Below, in pieces: positions 27,440 through 36,242 of a DNA stretch of 64,000 nucleotides (its first letter is position 1; the number at the start of each line of letters is the position of its first letter). Origin of the DNA: Sphingomonas parapaucimobilis NBRC 15100 (GTDB taxonomy: Bacteria; Pseudomonadota; Alphaproteobacteria; Sphingomonadales; Sphingomonadaceae). The stretch spans positions 1 to 64,000 of the forward strand of contig NZ_BBPI01000043.1 in assembly GCF_000787715.1 (NCBI RefSeq). Reading direction: 5' to 3'. The notes beneath the pieces were generated by a model, which did not search any database, had not been told where the DNA came from, and saw nothing but the letters and a program-made list of their open reading frames with translations. Made by a program: the position numbers and the translations under genes.

Positions 27440-27455
27440 TGTTCCACGTGGAACA
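27440..27455. promoter_or_regulatory. parS site between lysS and the DinG-like gene
   Basis: TGTTCCACGTGGAACA is a perfect 16-base palindrome and the best parS in the window. It is intergenic and is the parS nearest the proposed origin, about 9 kb away. Confidence 0.94.
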
Positions 27456-27476
27456 GATGGGGTGGTCTTGCCTCGC

Positions 27477-27590
27477 GTTCCCTCCCCCATCCCCTCCCGC
27501 CTGCTGGAGGGGCGTGCTTTTTGGAAAAGGAAAGCGCGCCTCACGCGGTAAGCCCCTCCCGCAAGCGGGAGGGGTTTGGGGAGGGCTCAG
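27477..27590. repeat. Family B2 palindromic repeats
   Basis: CCCCTCCCGCCTGCTGGAGGGG and, 60 bases on, CCCCTCCCGCAAGCGGGAG with GGGTTTGGGGAGGG form two hairpins whose arms can also pair with each other. The same motif group recurs at 30955, 34619, 43575 and 51606. Confidence 0.75.
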
Positions 27591-27623
27591 CCACAAGCGA
27601 CTCATGAAATGAGACCAACCCCG

Positions 27624-27638
27624 TTGCCAACCTGTTCC
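27624..27638. promoter_or_regulatory. LexA-box-like sequence upstream of the DinG-like gene
   Basis: GTTGCCAACCTGTTC differs from GTTC-N7-GTTC at one base and lies 17 bases before the helicase start codon. SOS control of a DinG-type helicase would be plausible, but one mismatch in a conserved half-site makes this tentative. Confidence 0.4.
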
Positions 27639-27655
27639 CACTCCCCCAAATCACG

Positions 27656-30394
27656 ATGGTGACTGCACTCCCCCACTCCGCCCTTCATGCCAGCCATAGC
27701 GGTGTGTGGATTTCCACCGGGGGACAGACCCGCGCCGTCTCACGCGGCGAGGCGATCGGGCTGGCGTCCGAAACACCGGTCATCCTGCTCAACGCGCCGT
27801 TGATCGGCCAGCGGCTGGGCTATGCCGAATTGTCCGGGCTCGACATCCTCGAACTCTTCGCCTTCTTGCGTCCCGCCCAGTTCGCGGTCCCGACGCCGCA
27901 TGGCCTCGCCCGCGCCTGTGGATTGGAGCCGCCGGATAGCGATGCGGACGTGGCCGCCTTCCTGCTCCGCGCCACCGAGACACTGCTCGCCACGCCGGAC
28001 GGTGCATGGCCCGAGCGCGAGGGTGCGTGGACGGCTGCGCAGAGCCTGGCCCGGCTCCGCTGGCCCTGGGCGCCGCTGATCGGCCCACGCCTCACCCGGC
28101 CCGAGCGCAACGAACGCTGGCTGTTCAGTGCGCTGCCGGAATGGGAGGAAGACGCCCCCCGCCCCGCCCCGCGCACGATCGAATTGCCGCCGCAGGATTC
28201 GGAGGAGCGGCTGCGACGCCTGACCGGCGACGGGGCCGAGGAACGCCCGGGCCAGCGCGCCTATGCCGCCGCCGTCTCCGCCGCCTTCGCGCCGCGTGCG
28301 GTGCGCGACACGCCAAACATGGTGCTGGCCGAGGCGGGCACGGGAATCGGCAAGACGCTGGGCTATCTTGCCCCCGCCAGCCTCTGGGCCGAACGGGCGG
28401 GCGGCGCGGTATGGATCTCCACCTATACCAAGGCGCTGCAACGCCAGCTGAGCGGTGAGACCGCGCGCATCTTCCCCGATGCCGTGCTGCGCAAGGAACG
28501 CGTCGTCACCCGCAAGGGTCGCGAGAATTATCTGTGCCTGCTCAATCTGGAGGACGCGCTGCAAGGCGGGTTCGCCGGACGCGCGGCAGTGCTGGCGCAA
28601 CTGGTCGCGCGCTGGGCGGCCTATACCGCCGATGGGGATATGGTCGGCGGCGACCTGCCCGGCTGGCTGACCACCTTGTTCCGTCGCAACGGGTCGGCGG
28701 CACTGACCGACCGGCGCGGCGAGTGTGTCTATGCGGGCTGCCCGCATTATCGGAAATGCTTCATCGAGCGGGCCGCGCGCGCGTCGGTACAGGCGGATAT
28801 CGTTATCGCCAACCATGCGCTGGTCATGGTCAACGCCGCGCGTGGTCGCGAGACGCAGACGCGGCCGACCCGTTATGTGTTCGACGAGGGGCATCACCTG
28901 TTCGACGCGGCGGACTCGATGTTCGCCACCGCGCTGACCGGATCGGAGACGATCGAGCTGCGCCGCTGGATTCTCGGCCCCGAGGCCGGATCGCGGGGTC
29001 GGCGTCGGGGCCTTGCCGCACGACTGTCCGATGTCGCCAGCTATGACGAGGGCGGCAACCGCGCGATCGGCGATGCGGTACAGGCGGCGCACGCGCTGGC
29101 AAGCGAGGGCTGGCTGGGGCGATTGGCGGAGGGCCAGCCCTTCGGCCCGATCGAGGCGTTGCTGGCGGCGGTGCGCGGTCTGGCCTTTGCGCGCGCCGAG
29201 CAGCCGGGCGATGCGGGCTATGGGCTGGAGACCGAACTGGCCGATCCCTCGCCCGCGCTGATCGAAGCCGCCGGGCCAGCCGCCCACGCGCTCGACGCGC
29301 TGCTGCGCCCGCTAGTGACCCTGGGCCAGCGGCTGGAGGCGGTGTTGCAGGAGGCACCCGACTGGCTCGACGGGCAAGCACGCGCGCGGGTGGAAGGGGC
29401 GATCGCCTCGATCGCGTGGCGTGCGGAGACGGTGGCTGCCTGGCTGTCGCTGCTCGCGCGGATCGGCGGCCCGGTCGATCCCGATTTCGTCGACTGGCTG
29501 GCGGTCGACCGGGTTGAGGGGCGCGAATATGATATCGGTCTTCATCGCCACTGGCTCGACCCCACGCGCCCCTTTGCCGAGATCGTGCTGAAGCCCGCCC
29601 ATGGCGCGCTCGTCACCTCGGCGACCTTGCGCGCCGGCGGAAATTGGGATGTGGCGGAGGCCAGGACGGGTGCGCCGCATCTGGCGCGTGGCCCCGCCCA
29701 TTTCGTCGCGGAGAGTCCGTTCGATTATCCGACCCGCGCCGAGGTGCTGATCGTCACCGATGTGAAGCGCGGGGACATTCCCCAGCTTGCCAATGCCTAT
29801 GCCCGGCTGATCGCGGCGGCCAGGGGCGGGACGCTGGGGCTGTTTACCGCGATTCGGCGGTTGCGCGGCGTGCATGGCCGGATCGCCGACCGGCTGGCGC
29901 GCGACGGGCTGGCGCTTCACGCGCAGCATGTCGATCCGATCGACACCGGCACGCTTGTGGATATCTTTCGCGACGATCCATCGGCCTCGCTGCTCGGCAC
30001 CGATGCGTTGCGCGACGGGGTGGACGTTCCCGGCTCGTCGCTGCGGCTGGTCGTCATGGAGGGCGTGCCCTGGCCCAAGCCGACCGTGCTCCACGCCGCG
30101 CGCAAATTGGCGGGGGGCGGCAGCGCGTATGACGACCGGATCGTTCGCGCGCGGCTGGCGCAGGCATTCGGACGGCTGATCCGGCGCGCCGACGATCGCG
30201 GGGCGTTCGTGCTGCTGTCCGCTGCCATGCCGTCGCGATTGCTCGACGCCTTTCCTCCCGGCGTCGCCATTTCCCGGGTGACGCTCGACGAAGCGGTCGC
30301 GCGGGTCGCGGGGCGGCTTTCCTCCGACGCACCGATAGGGCATGGGGATAGCCAAATCCTGCCAGCCGCCGCCCCGGAGACACCGATCCGATGA
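27656..30394 (+). CDS. DinG/XPD-like ATP-dependent DNA helicase
   Basis: 912 residues, superfamily 2. Walker A AEAGTGIGKT lies near residues 225-234 and the DEAH-type box is FDEGHHLF near 408. Four cysteines between them (in NYLCLL near 293, then ECVYAGCPHYRKC near 356-368) are placed as the Fe-S cluster of the XPD/DinG family. Motif VI is QAFGRLIRR. The 200-residue N-terminal extension is alphaproteobacterial in style. It probably unwinds D-loops, R-loops or replication blocks. It overlaps the SixA-like gene by 4 bases. Confidence 0.88.
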   Translation: MVTALPHSALHASHSGVWISTGGQTRAVSRGEAIGLASETPVILLNAPLIGQRLGYAELSGLDILELFAFLRPAQFAVPTPHGLARACGLEPPDSDADVAAFLLRATETLLATPDGAWPEREGAWTAAQSLARLRWPWAPLIGPRLTRPERNERWLFSALPEWEEDAPRPAPRTIELPPQDSEERLRRLTGDGAEERPGQRAYAAAVSAAFAPRAVRDTPNMVLAEAGTGIGKTLGYLAPASLWAERAGGAVWISTYTKALQRQLSGETARIFPDAVLRKERVVTRKGRENYLCLLNLEDALQGGFAGRAAVLAQLVARWAAYTADGDMVGGDLPGWLTTLFRRNGSAALTDRRGECVYAGCPHYRKCFIERAARASVQADIVIANHALVMVNAARGRETQTRPTRYVFDEGHHLFDAADSMFATALTGSETIELRRWILGPEAGSRGRRRGLAARLSDVASYDEGGNRAIGDAVQAAHALASEGWLGRLAEGQPFGPIEALLAAVRGLAFARAEQPGDAGYGLETELADPSPALIEAAGPAAHALDALLRPLVTLGQRLEAVLQEAPDWLDGQARARVEGAIASIAWRAETVAAWLSLLARIGGPVDPDFVDWLAVDRVEGREYDIGLHRHWLDPTRPFAEIVLKPAHGALVTSATLRAGGNWDVAEARTGAPHLARGPAHFVAESPFDYPTRAEVLIVTDVKRGDIPQLANAYARLIAAARGGTLGLFTAIRRLRGVHGRIADRLARDGLALHAQHVDPIDTGTLVDIFRDDPSASLLGTDALRDGVDVPGSSLRLVVMEGVPWPKPTVLHAARKLAGGGSAYDDRIVRARLAQAFGRLIRRADDRGAFVLLSAAMPSRLLDAFPPGVAISRVTLDEAVARVAGRLSSDAPIGHGDSQILPAAAPETPIR

Positions 30395-30924
30395 AGACGC
30401 TGACGCTCCTTCGCCATGCCAAGTCGAGCTGGGACGATCCCGTCGCCCGCGATTTCGATCGTCCGCTCAATGCCAAGGGACGGCGCGCGGCGGCGATGAT
30501 CGGGCGGCATCTGAAGGCCGAAGGATTCGCGTTCGACCATGTCCTGGCCTCCCCCGCCGTGCGGGTGGTCGAAACGCTGGACGAGATATGGAGCGGTTAC
30601 GGCCAGACGCTGGAGCCGGTCTGGAACAAGGCGATGTACCTGGCGTCCGCCCCCAGCCTGCTCGATCTGGTCCATGCGATGCCCGACGCGGCGGAGCATG
30701 TGTTGATGGTCGGGCATAATCCGGGGCTTGAGGATCTGGTCCTCGACCTGACGCTCGACGGGGAATTGCGCGAAAGGGTGGAGGATAAATATCCGACCGC
30801 CACGGTGGCGCAGATGACGCTGCCGATCGATCGCTGGGCCGAAGCGCGCGCGCATGGCGCGACGCTGGTGGCGTTCATCCGGCCGCGCGATCTGGACCCG
30901 ACTTTGGGACCGGATGCGGCGTAG
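30391..30924 (+). CDS. SixA-like histidine phosphatase
   Basis: 177 residues. The catalytic RHG variant is LLRHAKSSW (His9), the second histidine is in MVGHNPGLEDL, with KGRRAAAMIG between. SixA-type enzymes dephosphorylate phosphohistidine on regulators or PTS proteins. A PtsN-like protein is encoded at 40.8 kb, but a link is speculative. The ATG overlaps the helicase stop (ATGA). Confidence 0.87.
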   Translation: MKTLTLLRHAKSSWDDPVARDFDRPLNAKGRRAAAMIGRHLKAEGFAFDHVLASPAVRVVETLDEIWSGYGQTLEPVWNKAMYLASAPSLLDLVHAMPDAAEHVLMVGHNPGLEDLVLDLTLDGELRERVEDKYPTATVAQMTLPIDRWAEARAHGATLVAFIRPRDLDPTLGPDAA

Positions 30925-30954
30925 GGTCTTTTCCTGAAACGGTTGAACCGATCC

Positions 30955-31055
30955 TGCCCCTCCCCTTCAGGGGAGGGGTTGGGGTGGGGCCTCACCACAG
31001 GCTTTGTATTTGCGGAAGCGCCCCACCCCCGGCCCCTCCCTGAAGGGGAGGGGTG
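30955..31055. repeat. Family B2 palindromic repeat
   Basis: CCCCTCCCCTTCAGGGGAG, GGGTTGGGGTGGGGC, about 35 bases, then GCCCCACCCCCGGCCCCTCC and CTGAAGGGGAGGGG. The outer hairpins and the GGGGTGGGGC/GCCCCACCCC arms form a branched structure. The copy at 43575-43668 is almost the same, including the central GCGGAAGCGCCCCACC. A further stem, CTCCCCAAA...TTGGGGAG, follows at 31136-31160 before the DUF177 stop. Confidence 0.8.
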
Positions 31056-31167
31056 GATCAAGCTGATGTCATCACGCTCCGGGAATCCTCGCCGACCCTT
31101 TCGCCCTGCCCCTCTACCATCGCTCCCACACCCCCCCTCCCCAAACCCAGCTTGGGGAGGAGTTGGG

Positions 31168-31695
31168 TCAGCCTTTGCCTTCCAGCTTGGCCTTCAGTCC
31201 GGCCAGGGCGCCGAGCGGGCGCGCTTCGTCTTCGCTGATCACGCCCGCTTCCTTCAACACGGTCGCCGCGTTCGGGCTGCGCGGGAACGGATCGAGCGAC
31301 AGCGCCATGGTTTCGGCCGCCGCTTCGCCCAGGTCGATCGTGCCGCCCTCGATCTCGATCGTGTCGAGCGAGTCCTCGGACAGCTCGATTTCCTCGTCGC
31401 CGCCATGGGTAGAGGGTTCGACGAAGCGCAGCGCCACCGGCTCGTCGACCTTGGCGGGGACCGGGTCGCCCGTCACCGAGCAGGGCTGCACCACCGATCC
31501 GCGCACCGTGCCGGTGACGAGGATGCCCGCCGCGTCGCGCCGTACGACCAGTTCCGCCGACAAGGCATCGACCGCGAGCAGCCTGAACCGCCCGGCCAGC
31601 GCCCGGCGTTCATCGGGGGTCGTGTCGATCGAGACGGGCTTTTCACGCTCACCGATCGTGTCGATCTTTTCGGGGCGGCTCCATTCGGGGGTCAC
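31168..31695 (-). CDS. DUF177 (YceD) family protein
   Basis: 175 residues. YceD/DUF177 proteins affect 23S rRNA accumulation and are usually encoded before rpmF. Here the conserved middle segment is VTGTVRGSVVQPCSVTGDPVP, with the single cysteine replacing the CxxC pair of some members. The acidic C-terminus is typical. No rpmF follows; the next feature is a repeat region and the convergent SixA-like gene. The start overlaps the chaperone stop by 4 bases. Confidence 0.87.
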   Translation of the reverse strand: MTPEWSRPEKIDTIGEREKPVSIDTTPDERRALAGRFRLLAVDALSAELVVRRDAAGILVTGTVRGSVVQPCSVTGDPVPAKVDEPVALRFVEPSTHGGDEEIELSEDSLDTIEIEGGTIDLGEAAAETMALSLDPFPRSPNAATVLKEAGVISEDEARPLGALAGLKAKLEGKG

Positions 31696-32225
31696 GGCAG
31701 GTCTCCAAGGGTAAGGCGAGCGAGCGAAGTGGCCGCCAATTGCTCATGTAGGGCGCGAAGCGCCTCACGAACATGGGCAACCGCGCCGCTATCGGCAGGC
31801 GCTGCGCCGCGGTACAGGTTGCGGACCAGCGCGGCGTCCATCACCGCCTTATCCCCTGCCAGCCCTTCGCGATAGGCGGTCAGGCGACCGCCGAGCATCG
31901 CCATCATCTTACCGATATGCTTGCCGACCACGATATCCCCGATACCGAGTTCGCGAAGCTGCCCGTCCATGTCGGTGACGAAGCGTTCGGTCAGCCGCGC
32001 GGCGGGCTCCACGCCCTCGGGCTCGGCCTCCAGCCGGATCAGCACCACCGACAGGACCGCCGCGATCATGTCGAACCGGCCGTCGACCGTATCGGGCACC
32101 GCCCCGTCCAGATACCAGTGTTCCGCCCGCGCGCGCAGCACGACGGCATTGTACAACGGCAGCGCCGCATCCGCATCGCGCCCGAAATAGCGGGCGATCC
32201 CCTGCCTGAGCCAGCCCAAGGCCAT
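31692..32225 (-). CDS. Ubiquinol-cytochrome c chaperone family protein
   Basis: 177 residues. The ATG at 32225 is preceded by AGGGGAGGGG and begins ALGWLRQGIARYFGRDADA. The domain (LYNAVVLRARAEHWYLDG, DTVDGRFDMIAAVLSVVLIRLE, ERFVTDMDGQLRELGIGD) is the CBP3/Ubiq_cyt_C_chap family, which in mitochondria assists cytochrome b synthesis and bc1 assembly. The bacterial role is inferred by homology. It forms an operon with DUF177, a conserved alphaproteobacterial pair. Confidence 0.92.
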   Translation of the reverse strand: MALGWLRQGIARYFGRDADAALPLYNAVVLRARAEHWYLDGAVPDTVDGRFDMIAAVLSVVLIRLEAEPEGVEPAARLTERFVTDMDGQLRELGIGDIVVGKHIGKMMAMLGGRLTAYREGLAGDKAVMDAALVRNLYRGAAPADSGAVAHVREALRALHEQLAATSLARLTLGDLP

Positions 32226-32372
32226 GTGCCCCTCCCCTTCCTGCCGCACGATCAGTTGCGCGCGAATTGCTTGTATGCGCCTTTCCCTTGGCATATCGAG
32301 GGGGTGACGGTCGAGCGGATCGACCGCCTGTATAGCTGCCTGTGCGGCCGATCGTCCGGCCCGGAGATAATG

Positions 32373-32864
32373 ATGAGCGTTTCTTCCACCCGCGCCCTCG
32401 GGCTGGGCCTGATCCTGGCCCTAGCGGCGTCGGCCTGTACGCCGCTGCGGTCGCACCAGGGTTATGTGGTCGACACCGATCTCGTCAACTCGATCCAGCC
32501 GGGCGTCGACAATCGCCAGTCGGTGCTCCAGACTCTGGGCACGCCGACCATCTCCAGCCAGTTCGGCGGTGGCGACTGGTATTATGTCGCCCGCGACAGC
32601 CGCAACCTGGGCTATACCCTGCCCAAGCCCGTGTCGCAGATCACGTTGCAGATCAGCTTCGACCAGGCGGGCAACGTCACGACGATCCGCCGCGCCGGTG
32701 TCGATCAGGTCGCCGATATCAATCCCTATGGCAAGACCACCCCGACCCTGGGTCGGCAGCGCGGCTTCTTCCAGGATCTGTTCGGCAATATCGGCGCGGT
32801 CGGCGCGCCGGGCGCCGGTGGCGGCCAGGGCGGCGGCATGGGTGGCGGACGCACCCGGCCGTAA
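32373..32864 (+). CDS. bamE: Outer membrane protein assembly factor BamE
   Basis: 163 residues from the second of two adjacent ATGs, which gives a 6-base gap after GGAG. A lipoprotein signal ends ALAASAC (lipobox). The SmpA/OmlA domain is visible as DLVNSIQPGVDNRQSVLQTLGTP and GGGDWYYVARDSR. The tail is glycine-rich (GGGQGGGMGGG), longer than in E. coli. BamE stabilises the BamA-BamD complex for barrel insertion. It is divergent from the bc1 chaperone gene. Confidence 0.92.
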   Translation: MSVSSTRALGLGLILALAASACTPLRSHQGYVVDTDLVNSIQPGVDNRQSVLQTLGTPTISSQFGGGDWYYVARDSRNLGYTLPKPVSQITLQISFDQAGNVTTIRRAGVDQVADINPYGKTTPTLGRQRGFFQDLFGNIGAVGAPGAGGGQGGGMGGGRTRP

Positions 32865-32896
32865 GGGCTGGGATAGCTTTTCCTACAATACCGAAC

Positions 32897-32987
32897 GCCG
32901 TTCGCGCTGAGCGAAGTCGAAGTGCATGCCCCATTGCGGGCCAAGGATTCCCTTGGCCTTCGACTTCGCTCAGGCTGAACGGAGGTT
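32897..32987. repeat. Family A inverted repeat pair
   Basis: CGCTGAGCGAAGTCGAAG at about 32905 faces CTTCGACTTCGCTCAGGCTG at about 32959 across some 40 bases that themselves contain CCAAGG/CCTTGG arms. It lies in the 338-base gap between convergent bamE and rho; the rest of the gap holds the rho terminator stem and no gene. Confidence 0.8.
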
Positions 32988-33112
32988 GGGGATAAGGCGG
33001 GCGCAACCGATGCCCCCCGTTTGGCCGCGTCGCGTGTTAAGCAACGACGCGGCCGTGCCGTGCTTGGACCGGCACGATCCCGAAAGGGGGTGGGATCGGG
33101 CCTGCTAACGCC

Positions 33113-33162
33113 CGAAAACGAAAATGGGTTCGCAAGCGGGCCTGTTTGCCGCCAGCGAACCC
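33113..33162 (-). terminator. Hairpin terminator downstream of rho
   Basis: Read on the minus strand, GGGTTCGC and GCGAACCC pair around about 20 bases and are followed by ATTTTCGTTTTCG. This intrinsic-type terminator lies about 40 bases after the rho stop, a sensible arrangement for the gene whose product drives the other termination route. Confidence 0.65.
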
Positions 33163-33202
33163 ACAAAGCCGTAGCGTCGGAGGCCGAAGCCCCCGAAACG
33201 CC

Positions 33203-34459
33203 TTACTGATTCATCGAGTCGAAGAAGTCCTCGTTGGTCTTCGAGTTCTTCATCTTGTCGAGCAGGAATTCCATCGAGTCGATCGTGCCCATCTGCATCA
33301 GGATGCGGCGCAGCACCCACATCTTGGACAGCTTGTCCTTCTCGACCAGCAGCTCTTCCTTGCGGGTGCCCGACTTGCCGACGTCCATCGCCGGGAAGAT
33401 GCGCTTGTCCGCCACCTTGCGGTCGAGGACGATTTCCGAGTTGCCGGTGCCCTTGAACTCTTCAAAGATCACTTCGTCCATGCGGCTGCCCGTGTCGATC
33501 AGCGCGGTGGCGATGATCGAGAGCGAGCCGCCCTCCTCGATGTTGCGCGCCGCACCGAAGAAGCGCTTGGGCCGCTGCAGCGCATTGGCGTCGACACCGC
33601 CGGTCAGCACCTTGCCCGACGACGGCACCACGGTGTTGTAGGCGCGGCCCAGACGGGTGATCGAGTCGAGCAGGATGACGACATCCTTCTTGTGCTCGAC
33701 CAGGCGCTTGGCCTTTTCGATCACCATCTCGGCGACCTGGACGTGGCGCTGCGCCGGTTCGTCGAAGGTCGAGGACACGACCTCGCCGCGCACCGAGCGC
33801 TGCATGTCGGTCACTTCTTCCGGACGCTCGTCGATGAGGAGGACGATCAGGAAGACTTCGGGATGGTTGTCGGTGATCGCCTTGGCGATGTTCTGCAGCA
33901 TCACTGTCTTACCCACGCGCGGGGGCGCGACGATCAGCGTGCGCTGGCCCTTGCCCTGCGGCGAGACGATATCGATGACGCGCGCCGACTTGTCCTTCTG
34001 GGTCGGATCGGCGGGGTCGAGGATCAGCTTCTGCTCGGGGTAGAGCGGGGTGAGATTGTCGAAATTGACGCGGTGGCGGACCGCTTCCGGATCGTCGAAA
34101 TTGACGCTGGTCAGCTTGGTCAGCGCGAAATAGCGCTCGCCGTCCTTGGGCGCGCGGATCTCGCCTTCCACCGTGTCGCCGGTGCGCAGGCCATGCTTGC
34201 GGACCTGGTTGGGCGAGACATAGATGTCATCGGGACCGGCGAGATAATTGGCCTCCGGCGAGCGCAGGAAGCCGAAACCGTCGGGCAGCACCTCGATCGT
34301 GCCCAGCCCCATGATCTGGTCGCCCTTTTCCGCCTGTTCCTTCAGGATGGCGAACAGCAGGTCCTGCTTGCGCAGCGTCGACGCGCTCTCGACCCCCAAT
34401 TCCTCGGCCAGCTGCACGAGGTCGGCGGGGGTTTTCTTCTTGAGGTCTTTCAGATGCAT
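33203..34459 (-). CDS. rho: Transcription termination factor Rho
   Basis: 418 residues. The N-terminal helix bundle starts [22 protein letters not shown]; the cold-shock-like RNA-binding domain has [22 protein letters not shown]; Walker A is APPRVGKT (about 178-185), Walker [17 protein letters not shown], and the Q-loop region [12 protein letters not shown] is intact. It has no long insert domain. It lies downstream of hemE-hemJ, after a 323-base spacer filled with palindromic repeats. Confidence 0.97.
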   Translation of the reverse strand: MHLKDLKKKTPADLVQLAEELGVESASTLRKQDLLFAILKEQAEKGDQIMGLGTIEVLPDGFGFLRSPEANYLAGPDDIYVSPNQVRKHGLRTGDTVEGEIRAPKDGERYFALTKLTSVNFDDPEAVRHRVNFDNLTPLYPEQKLILDPADPTQKDKSARVIDIVSPQGKGQRTLIVAPPRVGKTVMLQNIAKAITDNHPEVFLIVLLIDERPEEVTDMQRSVRGEVVSSTFDEPAQRHVQVAEMVIEKAKRLVEHKKDVVILLDSITRLGRAYNTVVPSSGKVLTGGVDANALQRPKRFFGAARNIEEGGSLSIIATALIDTGSRMDEVIFEEFKGTGNSEIVLDRKVADKRIFPAMDVGKSGTRKEELLVEKDKLSKMWVLRRILMQMGTIDSMEFLLDKMKNSKTNEDFFDSMNQ

Positions 34460-34618
34460 GATCGGTCCGGATGGTCGGAGGGCGTCGGTCGGCGAGGATC
34501 GCGGCGAAACGAGGCTGTCGATAAGGAAGCGTACCCGACGCGAGGACCGCGCCGTACGGGGGAGGAGTTAGGATTGGGGGTGCCCCAAGTCAATGGGGAA
34601 TACCTACCGCAGCTGAGT

Positions 34619-34766
34619 CTCACGCCCCTCCCGCAGGCGGGAGGGGATGGGGGAGGGAAAGCCGCGGGGGTCGGTCTCGGTGAGACTCCCTGCCCTCCCC
34701 CAGCCCCTCCCGTTTACGGGAGGGGAGTCAGAAAGGGGCGCCCTCCCGCCTGCGGGAGGGGAGAAA
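34619..34766. repeat. Family B2 palindromic repeats, three hairpins
   Basis: Three stems follow each other: CCCCTCCCGCAGGCGGGAGG, CCCCTCCCGTTTACGGGAGG and CCCTCCCGCCTGCGGGAGGG. The cluster fills most of the 323-base gap between rho and hemJ and could separate the two transcripts. No gene or promoter is evident in positions 34460-34782. Confidence 0.8.
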
Positions 34767-34782
34767 AAGGGAGCAGCGGGTG

Positions 34783-35244
34783 TCAGAACGGCTTGATCAC
34801 CACCAGCACGACGATGATCGTCGCCGCCAGCGCGGGCACCTCGTTGATCATGCGCAGTTGCTTGCCGCTGAGCGTCATCTGCCCCTTCGCCAGCTTCTTC
34901 GCATAGCCGACCATCCAGCCATGATAGCCGCTGAGCAGCAGCACGAAGAACAGCTTGGCGTGCAGCCAGCCCAGACCCGCTACGCCCGCAAACAGCCCCA
35001 GCGACACGGCCAGCAGCAGCCCCAGCACCCACACCGCGATCATCGCAGGCGTCAGGATGATGCTGCGCAGCTTGCCCTCGCGCTCGACCCAGCGGGCCGC
35101 GTCGGTGGCGTCGCCCGCGACCAGCGCCTCCTGATGATAGACCAGATAGCGCGGCATCATGAACAGCCCCGCCATCCAGAAGATCACGAAGATGATATGC
35201 GCCGCCTTCACCCATTCATAGGCGGCCCCCAACAATCCGATCAT
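34783..35244 (-). CDS. hemJ: Protoporphyrinogen oxidase HemJ
   Basis: 153 residues with four membrane helices. The N-terminal AAYEWVKAAHIIFVIFWMAGLFMMPRY contains the conserved histidine that, with a later histidine and tyrosine/lysine residues (WLHAKLFFVLLLSGYHG), binds heme in HemJ. HemJ oxidises protoporphyrinogen IX at the inner membrane. It is coupled to hemE by ATGA: two heme-synthesis steps in one operon next to the origin. Confidence 0.93.
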   Translation of the reverse strand: MIGLLGAAYEWVKAAHIIFVIFWMAGLFMMPRYLVYHQEALVAGDATDAARWVEREGKLRSIILTPAMIAVWVLGLLLAVSLGLFAGVAGLGWLHAKLFFVLLLSGYHGWMVGYAKKLAKGQMTLSGKQLRMINEVPALAATIIVVLVVIKPF

Positions 35245-36242
35245 CGGTCTTTCCTCACACGGGCGATCAGCCGCTCGACATGCGCGATCGGCGTGTCGGG
35301 CAGGATGCCGTGCCCCAGGTTGAAGATATGCGGCCGCTTTGTGAAGGCCGCCAGGATGCGATCCACCGCCCCGTCCAGTGCCTCGCCGCCCGCGATCAGC
35401 GCCAGCGGATCGAGATTGCCCTGCACCGGCAGCCCTTCGGGCAGATAGGTGTCGGCCCAGACCGGATCGACCGTCTCATCCAGCCCGACCGCATCCACAC
35501 CCGTCTCACGCGCATAGGCGGGCAGCTTGCCCCCGGCGCCCTTGGGGAAACCGATCACCGGCACCCCCGGACAGCGTGCCCGGAAACCATCCACGATCGC
35601 GGCATTGGGCGCGATCACCCAGCGCTCGAACTGTGCCGGAGACAGCGACCCCGCCCAGCTGTCGAACAGCTGCACCGCCTCGACCCCGTTGGCGACCTGC
35701 CCCGCGAGATAGTCGATGGTCATGGTCACGATCGCATCGATGATCGCCCCGAACCCGGCCGGGTCGGCATAGGCGAACCGCCGCGTCTCGCCCTGGTCCT
35801 TGGACCCCTGCCCCGCCACCATATAGGTCGCGACCGTCCAGGGAGAGCCCGCAAAGCCCAGGAAGCTGGTCTGTGGGGGCAATTGCGCCTTGACCCGTGC
35901 GACCGTGGCATAGACCGGGTCGAGCCGCACAGGCACGGCCGTAAGGGCATTCAGCGCATGATCGACCAGCGCAGGCGCCAGACGTGGCCCCTCCCCCGCC
36001 CCGAAGCTGAGGTCCTGTCCCAATGCCCAGGGGACCATCAGGATGTCGGAGAACAGGATCGCGCCGTCAAAGCCAAACCGGCGGATCGGCTGCACCGTCA
36101 CCTCGGCCGCGGCCTCCGGATCGGTGGCCAATGCCAGGAAGCCCCCCTTCTCCGCCCGCAGCGCGCGATACTCCGGCAGATAGCGTCCGGCCTGTCGCAT
36201 GAGCCACATGGGCGGCGTCGCCTGCCGCTCTCCGTTCAGCAC
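35241..36242 (-). CDS. hemE: Uroporphyrinogen decarboxylase
   Basis: At least 333 residues. The GTG at 36242 gives MLNGERQATPPMWLMRQAGRYLPEYR; the active-site aspartate lies in GFDGAILFSDIL and the conserved histidine in NLGHGILPDTP. It converts uroporphyrinogen III to coproporphyrinogen III. The frame stays open 17 codons further (ending after a TAG at about 36293), encoding TDVAIQKPLLA before the GTG, sequence that resembles the real HemE N-terminus. That extension has no ATG/GTG/TTG, only CTG at 36278 (with AAGGGGGG upstream) or ATT at 36263, so the true start may be non-standard. Confidence 0.92.
   Translation of the reverse strand: MLNGERQATPPMWLMRQAGRYLPEYRALRAEKGGFLALATDPEAAAEVTVQPIRRFGFDGAILFSDILMVPWALGQDLSFGAGEGPRLAPALVDHALNALTAVPVRLDPVYATVARVKAQLPPQTSFLGFAGSPWTVATYMVAGQGSKDQGETRRFAYADPAGFGAIIDAIVTMTIDYLAGQVANGVEAVQLFDSWAGSLSPAQFERWVIAPNAAIVDGFRARCPGVPVIGFPKGAGGKLPAYARETGVDAVGLDETVDPVWADTYLPEGLPVQGNLDPLALIAGGEALDGAVDRILAAFTKRPHIFNLGHGILPDTPIAHVERLIARVRKDR

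Larger units (their letters stand above)
27341..27655. other. Intergenic region with DnaA box, parS and family B repeats
   Basis: A 315-base gap between divergently read lysS and the DinG-like gene. From left to right it holds a perfect DnaA box (27422), a perfect parS palindrome (27440), a pair of family B hairpins (27477-27590) and a LexA-box-like sequence (27624). No gene is supported. Confidence 0.8.

Noticed and set aside
33146..34906. Plus-strand frame of 586 codons opposite rho
   Set aside because: Antisense shadow of rho; composition typical of a reversed GC-rich gene.
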